The translations under genes were made by a program, and so were the position numbers. Below, in pieces: positions 9,716 to 19,513 of a DNA stretch of 64,000 nucleotides (positions are counted from its first letter, which is position 1; each line of letters opens with the position of its first letter). The stretch is from Flavobacterium sp. LC2016-01 (GTDB lineage Bacteria; Bacteroidota; Bacteroidia; Flavobacteriales; Flavobacteriaceae): assembly GCF_009711135.1 (NCBI RefSeq), contig NZ_WMIC01000003.1:1-64000 (forward strand). Reading direction: 5' to 3'. Below the pieces are notes generated by a model, which searched no databases, was not told the origin of the DNA, and saw only the letters and a list, made by a program, of their open reading frames with translations.

Positions 9716-9807
9716 TGTTTATTCGTTTATTTGGTAAATCGTTTAATCACCTAATTATGAAAAGTAAAATCAGTTAAACAAATAAACATTTAAACGATTA
9801 AACCAAT
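9716..9807. repeat. TTTAATCG/CGATTAAA intergenic repeat (copy A)
   Basis: GTTTATTCGTTTATTTGG and AATCGTTTAATCACC on the left are mirrored by TAAACATTTAAACGATTAAACC on the right, making an imperfect dyad. It fills the gap between rnz and the STAS-like gene. The related copies are at 11330-11443 and 57783-57870. Confidence 0.7.
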
Positions 9808-9808
9808 C

Positions 9809-10141
9809 TTAAAATCCGAGATCTCTCTCAATTTCTTCCATTTCGATAATATCGTGTGCTTCCAAAAGAGAAGGAACAACAACTAATTTATCTGAAATAG
9901 CATTAAAATCAAGATCTGAAGCCACAATAACAAACGATTTTTTTATTTTCTTCTGAGACTTTGCCAATGGTAAAAATAGTTTCAAATCATTTTCAGACAA
10001 ATTTGCATCCGATGACAAATCGATTATAACATTGTGTTTTTCAAAGGTTTTAAACTGTTGCGTTACTTTTTCCAAGAAAGAATTTACATCTCCTTGTGTA
10101 TCCTTAATTGTAACGGTATGTCCTTTTTGATCTACTTTCAT
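9809..10141 (-). CDS. Small STAS-like protein upstream of rnz
   Basis: This 110-residue acidic protein has alternating strands and helices: VTIKDTQGDVNSFLEKV, NVIIDLSSD, LFLPLAKSQKKIKKSFVIVASD, VVVPSLLEAHDIIEMEEIERDLGF. The pattern resembles a degenerate STAS/anti-anti-sigma fold, but I see no firm phosphorylatable Ser motif, so this is tentative. It sits directly before rnz and after pyrB on the same strand. A function linked to ribonuclease Z is only suggested by position. Confidence 0.7.
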   Translation of the reverse strand: MKVDQKGHTVTIKDTQGDVNSFLEKVTQQFKTFEKHNVIIDLSSDANLSENDLKLFLPLAKSQKKIKKSFVIVASDLDFNAISDKLVVVPSLLEAHDIIEMEEIERDLGF

Positions 10142-10213
10142 TTTATAATTTGTGGGGCTTATATAAAAATTGATTTTTCTGACAGCTAAGATACGAAGTT
10201 TTTTTGTAGAGTT

Positions 10214-10386
10214 TTCAGTCGCGGTCTCAGTTTTCAGTTTTTAAACAAGTGTCACCCTGAGCGTCCCGAGACTTCGGGAGAAGTACTTTAAAAAAATGAA
10301 ACATGATTTGCAAACGTGGACTTCGACTTCGCTCAGCCTGACAAATGTCAAAGTTTTAAATACTGAAAACTGAGACCGAGACTGAA
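10214..10386. repeat. Nested inverted-repeat element with REP-like core (copy B)
   Basis: The outer arms at 10214-10237 (TTCAGTCGCGGTCTC...) and 10363-10386 are inverted copies matching at 23 of 24 positions. Inside them lies a REP-like pair: TGTCACCCTGAGCG (10250-10263) against TTCGACTTCGCTCAGCCTGACA (10322-10343). A local hairpin TCCCGA-GACT-TCGGGA (10264-10279) sits within the left side. It fills the gap between pyrB and the STAS-like gene. Confidence 0.9.
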
Positions 10387-10394
10387 TACTAATG

Positions 10395-11321
10395 CTATTG
10401 AATCTTAGAAGCCAGCAAATAAATAACTGCCATTCTAATTGCAACTCCATTTTCTACCTGATTCAAAATCACAGAATGATCAGAATCAGCCACTTCAGAA
10501 GTAATCTCTACTCCTCTATTGATTGGCCCAGGGTGCATGATTACAATTTCTTTTCCAAGAGAATCCAAAAGCGGTTTATCAACTCCGTATTGTTGTGCGT
10601 ACTCGCGTGTAGATGGGAAGAAATTCACATCCATACGTTCGTTTTGTACACGAAGCATATTGGCAACGTCGCACCATTCTAATGCTTTTCTTAAATTCGG
10701 CTCGACCGTAACCCCAAGTGATTCGATGTATCTCGGAATCAAGGTTTTTGGTCCGCAAACTTTTACTTCTGCGCCTTGCATCTGCAAAGCATATATGTTG
10801 GATAAGGCAACTCGCGAATGCAGAATATCGCCTACAATAACTACTTTTTTTCCGGCAACATCGCCCAATTTTTCTCTGATAGAATAACTGTCTAACAAAG
10901 CCTGCGTTGGATGTTCGTGCGCTCCGTCTCCGGCGTTTACGATACTGGCTTTGACATTTTTAGATAAAAAATAAGTCGCTCCGGGATTGGAGTGGCGCAT
11001 TACAACCATATCCACTTTCATCGAAAGGATATTATTTACAGTATCAATCAGGGTCTCTCCTTTTTTAACCGATGACTGCGCTGCAGAAAAACTGATCACA
11101 TCAGCAGATAAACGTTTCTGCGCTAATTCAAAAGAGAGTTTGGTTCTGGTACTGTTTTCGAAGAAAATATTGGCAATAGTAATATCTCGTAATGAAGGAA
11201 CTTTTTTAATTGGTCGGTTAATGACTTCTTTAAAATGATCTGCCGTTTCAAAAATCAGGTTAATATCATTCTCGTTGATATATTTAATTCCTAATAAATG
11301 ATTTACGCTTAATTCTTTCAT
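10395..11321 (-). CDS. pyrB: Aspartate carbamoyltransferase, catalytic chain
   Basis: At 308 residues this is the usual length of PyrB, which condenses carbamoyl phosphate with aspartate in pyrimidine synthesis. The carbamoyl-phosphate loop FENSTRTKLSFELA carries the S-T-R-T signature, followed by SSVKKGETLIDT, the HEHPTQALLD catalytic region, VGDILHSRVALSN, and the C-terminal HPGPINRGVEI that binds aspartate. It lies 125 bp after pyrR on the same strand, consistent with a pyrimidine transcription unit. No regulatory chain (pyrI) is nearby. Confidence 0.97.
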   Translation of the reverse strand: MKELSVNHLLGIKYINENDINLIFETADHFKEVINRPIKKVPSLRDITIANIFFENSTRTKLSFELAQKRLSADVISFSAAQSSVKKGETLIDTVNNILSMKVDMVVMRHSNPGATYFLSKNVKASIVNAGDGAHEHPTQALLDSYSIREKLGDVAGKKVVIVGDILHSRVALSNIYALQMQGAEVKVCGPKTLIPRYIESLGVTVEPNLRKALEWCDVANMLRVQNERMDVNFFPSTREYAQQYGVDKPLLDSLGKEIVIMHPGPINRGVEITSEVADSDHSVILNQVENGVAIRMAVIYLLASKIQ

Positions 11322-11329
11322 CTTTACTG

Positions 11330-11443
11330 TTTAATTGTTTATTTGTTGAATCGTTTAATCGTTTTCCTTTCGATTAAACAGTTAAACGGATTAACGGTTC
11401 ACGAGTTATCGATTAAACAATTAACCGATTAAACGATTAACCT
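11330..11443. repeat. TTTAATCG/CGATTAAA intergenic repeat (copy B)
   Basis: Repeated TTTAATTG and TTTAATCG words on the left (11330-11362) face CGATTAAACAGTTAAACGG and CGATTAAACAATTAACCG words on the right (11374-11440). The whole pyrR-pyrB gap is made of this element. It could fold into several alternative weak stems. Confidence 0.75.
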
Positions 11444-11446
11444 ATT

Positions 11447-11986
11447 CTAATTTGTCACTAAGTGAACAACATCTTCACCATCATTTTCTATCCAGCTCAC
11501 TTTTACTTTTTCGCCATTAATAGCATCTACCTGACGGCCTCTGTAATCGGGCTGAATTGGCAAATTACGGCTGAAACGTCTGTCAATCAAAACCAATAAT
11601 TCAATTTCTGAAGGTCTTCCAAAAGACTGAATGGCAGTTAAGGCAGAACGAATGCTTCTTCCGGTAAACAATACGTCATCGATAAAAATGACTTTTTTGT
11701 CTTCGACTATAAAATTGATTTGGGTTTTATTGGCTTCAAGCGGTTTATCAGTACGACGGAAATCATCTCTAAAAAAAGTGATGTCCAAGTATCCTAAAGA
11801 AATTTCAGGAACCTTATATTCGTTTTCTAATATTTGTTTTAAACGTTCAGCTAAAAAGACACCTCTTGGCTGAATTCCCACTAAAATAGTATCAGAGAAA
11901 TCAAGATGTTTTTCGATTAACTGACAAGCCAAACGATGGAGTATGATAGTAACTTCTTTAGAATTAAGTAATACTTTTTGACTCAT
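11447..11986 (-). CDS. pyrR: PyrR bifunctional regulator / uracil phosphoribosyltransferase
   Basis: This 179-residue type I phosphoribosyltransferase has ILVGIQPRGVFLAERL, YLDITFFRDDFRR, the PRPP-binding loop VIFIDDVLFTGRSIRSAL and ELLVLIDRRFSRNLPIQPDYRG, all matching PyrR. In other bacteria PyrR binds pyr mRNA and also makes UMP from uracil; RNA binding is not shown here. I chose the ATG at 11986 (MSQKVLLNSKEV) over the upstream ATG at 12076, because it gives the family length and a TATATTTG promoter box lies at 12011-12018, between the two. It heads the pyrB unit. Confidence 0.95.
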   Translation of the reverse strand: MSQKVLLNSKEVTIILHRLACQLIEKHLDFSDTILVGIQPRGVFLAERLKQILENEYKVPEISLGYLDITFFRDDFRRTDKPLEANKTQINFIVEDKKVIFIDDVLFTGRSIRSALTAIQSFGRPSEIELLVLIDRRFSRNLPIQPDYRGRQVDAINGEKVKVSWIENDGEDVVHLVTN

Positions 11987-12010
11987 AAGTGATTGTAATG
12001 TTTGGTTGGG

Positions 12011-12018
12011 CAAATATA
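12011..12018 (-). promoter_or_regulatory. pyrR -7 promoter box
   Basis: CAAATATA on the plus strand reads TATATTTG on the minus strand, an exact match to the flavobacterial -7 consensus TAnnTTTG, 25 bp before the pyrR ATG. No good -33 TTG was found. Confidence 0.6.
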
Positions 12019-12152
12019 CGAAATCAGAATTTATTTGTTGGGGTGTTGGGATGGGAAATATTTTTTTAGAAAACAAATCTCGCTTTTAAAAATCATATTT
12101 AACTAAATACCATATTTTAGCTAACGAAATTTTTAAATCTTATTTAGTAATA

Positions 12153-12683
12153 ATGCCTCGAAAGAAATCTACTGGTAAATCTGTTTCTATAGATCAGCCA
12201 AACACTAAGCGAAAACCGAAGATTATCAAATTTATTATTATAAGTATTTTTTTTGGTTTTGGCATTTACTTTATTGTATGGAACTCTAAGCAAATTAATT
12301 TAGAAGGCAATTGGACGCCAACTAAAGTTATTATTGATGGCAAAAACTTTATGACAGATAATGTTTTAAATGATTTTGAAGGTGCAAATCAAATTCTAAT
12401 AAGCAATTGGAGCAACTCTATAGATATTTCAACATTTGATATAGAAACAAGTGCAGGATTTACTATAAAAAAAGACAACAAGGGCAAGAATTGTATAATA
12501 TTATCTTCAAAAGAAAAAGCTTTAAACGGAAACTTTGAAATGAAAATTGACACTATCGATTTAGGCCCACAAGAATACCTCGTCAAAGTAAAACTGCATT
12601 CTAAAAAAACATATATAGAATTTCAGAAACAAGTTATTGTCCCTCCTTGGAAACCTGAACCTCCAAGAAGAGGACAAGTGTAA
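12153..12683 (+). CDS. Single-pass membrane protein of unknown function
   Basis: This 176-residue protein begins with a Lys/Arg-rich cytoplasmic tail (MPRKKSTGKSVS), then one membrane segment (KFIIISIFFGFGIYFIVW, about 29-46). A periplasmic beta-rich domain follows that starts INLEGNWTPTKVIIDGKNF, like a small lipocalin-type or copper-resistance-like stress module, and ends PPWKPEPPRRGQV. I do not recognise the family. It is the first gene of a plus-strand cluster flanked by minus-strand housekeeping genes, and its stop is 23 bp before the methyltransferase. Confidence 0.75.
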   Translation: MPRKKSTGKSVSIDQPNTKRKPKIIKFIIISIFFGFGIYFIVWNSKQINLEGNWTPTKVIIDGKNFMTDNVLNDFEGANQILISNWSNSIDISTFDIETSAGFTIKKDNKGKNCIILSSKEKALNGNFEMKIDTIDLGPQEYLVKVKLHSKKTYIEFQKQVIVPPWKPEPPRRGQV

Positions 12684-12706
12684 ACAAAAAAACAGTAATA
12701 GAATCT

Positions 12707-13363
12707 ATGGATAAATATCAAGAAACTTTTGAAACGTGGAATAAAATTGCCAATCTCTATCAAGATAAGTTTATGAATTTAAGCTTGTACGATGAGACTT
12801 ACGACTTCTTTTGTAACATTCTAAAACAGGAGCAAATAAACATATTTGAAATTGGCTGTGGACCAGGAAACATTACAAAATATTTATTATCCAAAAATCC
12901 CAATTTAAAAATTACAGGTATTGATATTGCTCCAAAAATGATTGAATTGGCAAAAACAAATAACCCTTCTGCCAATTTTGAAGTAATGGACACAAGAGAA
13001 CTTAGTTCCTTAAATCAAAAATTTGATGCCATTATGTGTGGATTCTGTTTGCCTTATTTATCCGAAGAAGATTGTTCTAAATTAATAAATGACTCGGGAA
13101 AAATACTTTTAAACGATGGGATTTTATATTTAAGCTTTCTTGAGGGAAAACCTTCTGAATCTGGTTTTATTTCGGGAAGCACTGGCGATCGCACGTATTT
13201 TTATTATCATACTTTAGAAGATATAAGTAATCAACTTGTAATAAATAATTTTGAAGTTATTAAACTATTCAATGTAAATTACCCAAAAGCTGAAGATGTG
13301 GAAATTCATACTATAATAATTGCAAAAAAAATTGAGCAATCAATTCAAAAACCAATTATATAA
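12707..13363 (+). CDS. Class I SAM-dependent methyltransferase
   Basis: This 218-residue Rossmann-type methyltransferase has motif I IFEIGCGPGNITKYLL (about residues 46-61), motif II ITGIDIAPKMIELAK, a FEVMDTREL acidic region and FDAIMCGFCLPYLS at motif IV. The layout fits the Methyltransf_25/11 group, close to UbiE-like small-molecule enzymes. The substrate is unknown. It lies between a membrane protein and a Coq4-fold protein on the same strand, which hints at small-molecule or isoprenoid-quinone chemistry, but this is inference from position. Confidence 0.9.
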   Translation: MDKYQETFETWNKIANLYQDKFMNLSLYDETYDFFCNILKQEQINIFEIGCGPGNITKYLLSKNPNLKITGIDIAPKMIELAKTNNPSANFEVMDTRELSSLNQKFDAIMCGFCLPYLSEEDCSKLINDSGKILLNDGILYLSFLEGKPSESGFISGSTGDRTYFYYHTLEDISNQLVINNFEVIKLFNVNYPKAEDVEIHTIIIAKKIEQSIQKPII

Positions 13364-13412
13364 ACGATATCACAAAAATTCTTTCTGTATCCGCTATCTA
13401 TAATAACTTTAA

Positions 13413-13907
13413 ATGATCAACATAATTCAACAATTAAAAAATCTAAAAATCACCGGAGGAATTATTTGGCTTTTAGAACTCATTCATGGAAAAGATTATT
13501 TAGCCCCTAAACTAAATCATTTAAGATCCTTAGAACATGGAACTGTTGGGCGTGAAGTTGCAGAAATGCTCGACAGTAAACAATATAGATTAATTCCTAA
13601 ATTTGAAAATCATGATCTAAAACATATCATCTTAGAATATGAAATGACAATGAAAGATGAAATCAGAATGCAAGCTTATTTAATTGGAAATGGCAACTTT
13701 ACTTTTCCTTGTTTAATCTTCTTTTCTTTAGGTATATTTTATCCTACGATATGGAAAGATTTATTAAACGAATATAAACTTGGAAAAAATACTAAATCAA
13801 TTCATTTTCTAACTTTAGATGATTGTATGGAATTACAATTAATAGATATAAAAAATGAGTATGGACGAAATCATAATTGCTGCAGGAATTGTATTATTGA
13901 AAATTAA
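13413..13907 (+). CDS. Coq4-fold protein with metal motif
   Basis: This 164-residue protein carries HDLKHIILEYEMTMKDE (His67, Asp68, His71, Glu83), which is exactly the HDxxHx11E zinc-ligand motif of the Coq4 family. The motif is preceded by EHGTVGREVAEML and followed by EIRMQAYLIGNGNFTFP. Eukaryotic COQ4 takes part in ubiquinone synthesis, recently linked to C1 decarboxylation/hydroxylation. Flavobacterium is expected to use menaquinone and no ubiquinone genes are in view, so the role here must differ or be on another ring compound. It follows a methyltransferase by 49 bp. The family call rests on the motif and overall size. Confidence 0.75.
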   Translation: MINIIQQLKNLKITGGIIWLLELIHGKDYLAPKLNHLRSLEHGTVGREVAEMLDSKQYRLIPKFENHDLKHIILEYEMTMKDEIRMQAYLIGNGNFTFPCLIFFSLGIFYPTIWKDLLNEYKLGKNTKSIHFLTLDDCMELQLIDIKNEYGRNHNCCRNCIIEN

Positions 13908-13957
13908 ATTAATACTATAAACACTTTAAAAAAATAAGATATAAAGATTACTAGTAT

Positions 13958-14506
13958 ATGAAAATCCCAGAAGAAATAATAATTCAAATTACTGATAAAT
14001 TAGGATATGACAATTCTATTGAAAATGTAGTTTTTGGTTTTAGAATTTTTGAAAGTGAAGATGATTATTATACAACATCATATTTTAAAACAGATAGTAA
14101 TGGTAGCATAACTATAAAGCAAACCGATTTAATTAATAAATCTGAACTCAAATGGGAAAATGATATTGAAAACTTTCAAAGTTTAAAAACAGAAGTTTTT
14201 GTTCTTGATGCGAATTCTACTAAAAGCGTTAGAGCAAGTTCTAAAAATTATATAAACATTATTACTAATAAGGAAAATCTAGAAAAGCATTTAAAACAAT
14301 CTGGTTTTAATGATGAAAATATAATTGCTGCTTTGCAAGCAATAAATAATAGTGCGAACGAACAAATGGAAATTTATAATCTTTTTAAAGATTCAAAAAA
14401 TGATATAGTTGAAATCCTGACTGAAAAAATAGAAGATATATGGAAAGACAATACTAGTAGACTTTATAAATTCATTATTACAAAAGATCAAATCATTCAA
14501 TCCTAA
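13958..14506 (+). CDS. Unrecognised 182-residue protein
   Basis: No family is recognised. The N-terminal half is beta-rich (IENVVFGFRIFESEDDYYTTSYFKTDSNGSITI). The C-terminal half is helical and charged (NKENLEKHLKQSGFNDENIIAALQAINNSANEQMEIYNLFKDSKNDIVEI is the continuous region). There is no signal peptide or membrane segment. It starts 50 bp after the Coq4-like gene on the same strand and has the low GC content of this cluster. Confidence 0.7.
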   Translation: MKIPEEIIIQITDKLGYDNSIENVVFGFRIFESEDDYYTTSYFKTDSNGSITIKQTDLINKSELKWENDIENFQSLKTEVFVLDANSTKSVRASSKNYINIITNKENLEKHLKQSGFNDENIIAALQAINNSANEQMEIYNLFKDSKNDIVEILTEKIEDIWKDNTSRLYKFIITKDQIIQS

Positions 14507-14592
14507 AATCCTAAAACATTTCCAAAAAATTCTATAACACATTCTCCTGATTCCTGAAGTAATTTTAATAAACAATTTAAAAACTCAGAATC

Positions 14593-14766
14593 ATGCAAAA
14601 TAAAATTACTAGAATGTTAATGGTATTGGTTATACTGTTTTCATTTACAAGTTGCGAAGTTATTGGAGACATTTTTAAAGCCGGAATGGGATTCGGGATC
14701 TTTATCGTAATTTTTGTGGTTGCGATTATTATCTGGATTTTTGCAAAAATGTTCGGCAGTAAATAG
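14593..14766 (+). CDS. 57-residue inner-membrane lipoprotein
   Basis: ATG at 14593 opens a 57-codon frame ending in TAG at 14766. The product has a lipoprotein signal (LVILFSFTSCEVIGD, Cys near residue 21) followed by one strongly hydrophobic segment (FGIFIVIFVVAIIIWIFAK) and a short basic tail. The combination of a lipid anchor and a transmembrane helix in so small a protein is typical of conserved small flavobacterial lipoproteins of unknown role. A good bidirectional terminator follows directly, which supports a real gene end. Confidence 0.8.
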   Translation: MQNKITRMLMVLVILFSFTSCEVIGDIFKAGMGFGIFIVIFVVAIIIWIFAKMFGSK

Positions 14767-14775
14767 CAATAATTA

Positions 14776-14819
14776 AAAAATCCCAAACTCCAAGGTTTAA
14801 TTAGGAATTTGGGATTTTT
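14776..14819. terminator. Bidirectional terminator
   Basis: AAAAATCCCAAA (14776-14787) pairs with TTTGGGATTTTT (14808-14819). It lies between the small lipoprotein (plus) and the ABC-F gene (minus), with A/T runs on both sides suited to both directions. Confidence 0.88.
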
Positions 14820-14837
14820 AATATTGTTATTTATAGA

Positions 14838-16526
<1,689 letters not shown>

Positions 16527-16627
16527 CTAAGTTTTTTATTTGCTTATGAAAATTTTCGACCAATAAAATTAATTTTAATAATACTTCTTTTGGTTATATT
16601 GCATTATAAATGCTACTAACTTAAATA

Positions 16628-17059
16628 ATGAGAAAAGCAAAAACCAAAAAGGCCTTTTTATTGATATTATCAATTTTAATAATCTTTATAAGTTACTTAG
16701 TATATTATCTAATCAATGATCCTAACGGTTATGGTGATAGAACTGCTGGATTTTATACAATTAATCCCTATACTTCAGAAGCAAAAGATATACAATCAAT
16801 AAGAGATTTAACATTAACTCTAGATAAAAATGGAACATATGAGTTTTCAAAAAAACTTCCGTTTTTAGATCAAAATGGAAATTGGCTACTAGATGAAAAT
16901 GGACTTGTTGTCAACATTCTTTTATTAAATCAAAATGGCACAAAAGATAAAATCTCAATTTGCTGTGATGACAATAATGAAATTACTTTATATTGTTATT
17001 TAGATAAAAGTCAAGAGTTTAAAAGAATCATTTTTATACGTTCATCAAAACAGAGATAA
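16628..17059 (+). CDS. Membrane-anchored protein of unknown function
   Basis: This 143-residue protein has a basic N-terminus (MRKAKTKK), one membrane helix (AFLLILSILIIFISYLVYYL, about 9-28) and an exported beta-rich domain (LTLTLDKNGTYEFSKKLPF, GNWLLDENGLVVNILLL, ISICCDDNNEITLYCYLD). The domain is lipocalin-like in style. No known family was recognised. It stands alone between the ABC-F gene and a repeat-like intergenic stretch. Confidence 0.7.
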   Translation: MRKAKTKKAFLLILSILIIFISYLVYYLINDPNGYGDRTAGFYTINPYTSEAKDIQSIRDLTLTLDKNGTYEFSKKLPFLDQNGNWLLDENGLVVNILLLNQNGTKDKISICCDDNNEITLYCYLDKSQEFKRIIFIRSSKQR

Positions 17060-17232
17060 ATTCTGACTGCGGAGCTACTTGCGGAGATTTGCTTCGCCTA
17101 TTCGCTATCGCTCGGGTCTCGTTCCTCGAAATGACAAACTTGATCTTTAATTATTGATTAAAAAACTTTGCGACTTCGCGACTTTGCGAGATTAATTCGA
17201 TTGCAATCCACTTTCTATTTCCAGATCAAATT
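17060..17232. other. Intergenic stretch with locally GC-rich words
   Basis: The segment about 17066-17130 (TTGCTTCGCCTATTCGCTAT, then CGCTCGGGTCTCG) is much more GC-rich than its surroundings and looks like a degenerate intergenic repeat. CTTTGCGACTTCGCGACTTTGCG (about 17167-17189) is a short internal direct repeat. No open frame of note. Confidence 0.4.
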
Positions 17233-17754
17233 TTAATCTTCATAAATAGCGTTAGCAGGAATTTTATTCTCAAACATCTTTTTATAATTTCTAAAATCCT
17301 CTGACGTATTGATTGGATAATTTAAAAGTATAAAACTGTTCTGAGGATTTTTCTTTTCGTAAATAACTAAATACAGAATACTCAAATCAGGTTTATAATC
17401 TGGTATTGCTACATATGAATTTTGACTATAAGAGTTCTCAATAAACTTATTACCTATACGATAGATATATGTTACTTTGTTAGTATTTTTTGAGCTAAAT
17501 GCTACAAAATATTCTTCTATATGACCTGATGTTAATGAAAAATCTTTTTTTAGAAAGGAAACATTTTTTTGTCCATTAGCTTTAAAATAAAGGGTCATGA
17601 CAACTAGGATTAAAATTACAATAAATATAATTTTAAGCTGAAAATCGATTGATTTAGAATTTTTTATGAAATAAAAAGCAAAACATACTAAAATTATAAA
17701 ACAAATTGTCATGGGTGTTTTAATATAATCTAAAGTATCAAGAAAGTCTTTCAT
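17233..17754 (-). CDS. Two-helix membrane protein of unknown function
   Basis: This 173-residue protein has two N-terminal membrane segments (MTICFIILVCFAFYFIK, about 15-31; LKIIFIVILILVVMTLYFK, about 41-59). A C-terminal beta-rich domain follows with YFVAFSSKNTNKVTYIYRIG and ILYLVIYEKKNPQNSFILLN. I do not recognise the family. Its stop lies before a repeat-like region, and its start is 7 bp after the stop of the thioredoxin-like gene, so the two are co-transcribed. Confidence 0.72.
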   Translation of the reverse strand: MKDFLDTLDYIKTPMTICFIILVCFAFYFIKNSKSIDFQLKIIFIVILILVVMTLYFKANGQKNVSFLKKDFSLTSGHIEEYFVAFSSKNTNKVTYIYRIGNKFIENSYSQNSYVAIPDYKPDLSILYLVIYEKKNPQNSFILLNYPINTSEDFRNYKKMFENKIPANAIYED

Positions 17755-17761
17755 ACAATAA

Positions 17762-18535
17762 TTACAATTTACTTTCCTTCGCCAAAGCCACTTCTAAGCT
17801 TTCAAAATTCGGCAAGACTTTAGCAATCAAACCTTCTTTATTCAGAATAAAATGTGTTGGAAAAGAATTCAGTTGTAAACTCTCATTCATATACACTTTC
17901 ATATCTGGAATTACTGAATACGAAAGAGGTTTTCTGGCTAAGAATATTTTTAATTGTTCAGGCGAATCTTCGGCAAGACTTATAAAAAGAATATCTTTTC
18001 GGTTTTTATATTCTTCTACCAGTTTATTGACTTGCGGAAATTCTCTGATACATGGCGTACAGTGAATGTACCAGCATTTTATCACAATTATTTTCCCTTT
18101 CATGGTTTCGTTTGTAACCAAATTTCCGTTTAAATCTTTAAATGAAAATTGAGGAAAAGCAGTCCCTTCCATTTTGAAGTTTTTAAAAGCGTCAAAACCT
18201 ATTTGGTTTATTGTTGCTTTTATACTTGTATCTGTTTTTGGCAGAATTTTGAAAAGTTTATAAGCATATTCATTTCCTTCTGATTTTAATCGGATTGGGA
18301 TAAAATTTCCGTTCGCTAATTGATCTAAAAAAAATTCTTTGGAAATTTCTTTTGAAGTAACATCCAGCGCTTTAAAATCTCTTGAAAGCATAATATTTTT
18401 GCTTTGATAAGCTGACCAAGTTTCGAAAGTCTTCTGAACCTGGATTGGATCAACTTCTGGGTTTCCTGCTTTGATTTGGGCTGTACTTATGTTAAAAATA
18501 AAAAGAAGTGCAATTAAGCTGATAAATTTATGCAT
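17762..18535 (-). CDS. Periplasmic TlpA-like thioredoxin-fold protein
   Basis: This 257-residue protein has a signal peptide (LIALLFIFNISTAQ) and a C-terminal TlpA/ResA-like domain. The domain has GTAFPQFSFKDLNGN, the active site CWYIHCTPCIREFPQVN (CxxC = CTPC), LFISLAEDS and FPTHFILNKEGLI with the cis-Pro region. Such proteins reduce or pass electrons to exported disulfide substrates. The N-terminal ~120 residues are a separate, unrecognised module, as in many Bacteroidota TlpA-like proteins. It sits between two small membrane-protein genes on the same strand. Confidence 0.9.
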   Translation of the reverse strand: MHKFISLIALLFIFNISTAQIKAGNPEVDPIQVQKTFETWSAYQSKNIMLSRDFKALDVTSKEISKEFFLDQLANGNFIPIRLKSEGNEYAYKLFKILPKTDTSIKATINQIGFDAFKNFKMEGTAFPQFSFKDLNGNLVTNETMKGKIIVIKCWYIHCTPCIREFPQVNKLVEEYKNRKDILFISLAEDSPEQLKIFLARKPLSYSVIPDMKVYMNESLQLNSFPTHFILNKEGLIAKVLPNFESLEVALAKESKL

Positions 18536-18579
18536 TGATTCTGAAACATTGTATTTGACTTCAAAAGTACTTAAAAGTT

Positions 18580-19251
18580 TTATTTCTTTAAAAATGAAAT
18601 ATCCATATGATATCTATTGGGATCTTTTGGATCAATCAAAACTATAATTTCATCTGTTATCGAAAATTCTGTAGGATCTAGCCAAATATCGTCACTTTCA
18701 AACAAATAAGTTTTATTAGTCGTTAAATCCAACCACTTACTGCATATAAAATAAGGATGAGAACCATTTACTGTTACATGCATATTAAGCTGTAATCCTT
18801 TAAACTTTGTTGCAATACGCTTACCGTTTTGCTGCAAAGAATAAATCTTTTTTTGTTTGAAATAGTCTGACCTAAAAAATGAGAAACCTGTCAAAAAGAA
18901 AACAGTTCCTGCGAGTGCTAAAACTGATGATGCAAGATACAAAGAACCAAAATTATTAACTTTAGCTTTATTGGGATTTACTGGGTCATACAAAACTTCA
19001 ACATTCTTGTCTTCGTCACTACTTAGCGGATTAATACTATTATAAGAAGTAAATTGGATCTTCTTACCTTTTTTTGTCGTGAACGACACTATAGACGTAT
19101 CATCTGACACTATTACTTCAATTTTACCTTGTCCAACAGTTGCTTTTTCTATAAAAGCCATTTTTTCTTGGTAGTTAGAAAAGGCTAGTGCCAATAGCAC
19201 CAAACCAATTATACAGAAAATATACTTCATAATAGAAATGCTACTTTTCAT
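18580..19251 (-). CDS. DUF3592-like membrane protein
   Basis: This 223-residue protein has two membrane helices (IFCIIGLVLLALAFS, about 11-25; LASSVLALAGTVFFLTGFSFF, about 106-126). Between them lies a small beta domain with TVGQGKIEVIV, SFTTKKGKKIQFTSYNSIN and VEVLYDPVNPNKAKVNNF. A second V-DPKDPNRYH element near the C-terminus matches it. The VLYDP.NP.A.. pattern is typical of DUF3592. The function is unknown. It is the first gene of a three-gene run with the TlpA-like gene. Confidence 0.75.
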   Translation of the reverse strand: MKSSISIMKYIFCIIGLVLLALAFSNYQEKMAFIEKATVGQGKIEVIVSDDTSIVSFTTKKGKKIQFTSYNSINPLSSDEDKNVEVLYDPVNPNKAKVNNFGSLYLASSVLALAGTVFFLTGFSFFRSDYFKQKKIYSLQQNGKRIATKFKGLQLNMHVTVNGSHPYFICSKWLDLTTNKTYLFESDDIWLDPTEFSITDEIIVLIDPKDPNRYHMDISFLKK

Positions 19252-19338
19252 TTTTACTCTAATAATTAATTTTAATGCAAAATACTATTAAAAGAAATGC
19301 AACTCCTAAAATTCTGTTTTTTTTTACCTAAAATAAAA

Positions 19339-19365
19339 AACCTGGCAATAGAGATTTGCCAGGTT
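19339..19365 (-). terminator. Terminator of the chitinase gene
   Basis: AACCTGGCAA (19339-19348) pairs perfectly with TTGCCAGGTT (19356-19365). On the minus strand it is followed by TTTTTATTTT. It lies about 150 bp after the chitinase stop codon. Confidence 0.88.
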
Positions 19366-19513
19366 CATAATGCGCTCGTCAAGGAGAAAACCAAATAACA
19401 AATCTCCTCAATTCACAGCATTTATTTGAAATAAAAATTAGATTAAAAAATAAATAACCAAACTCAATTTTAACCGTCCCAATTTTTTATTTCGAAATTT
19501 TCAATTCTTTATT

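Noticed and set aside
9809..10141. Calling the 110-residue protein a true STAS domain
   Set aside because: The fold pattern is similar, but the conserved phospho-Ser region cannot be seen; kept as STAS-like only.
12707..13907. A full ubiquinone-synthesis cluster
   Set aside because: Only the Coq4 fold and a generic methyltransferase are present; no UbiA, UbiE-specific or UbiD-type gene is nearby.
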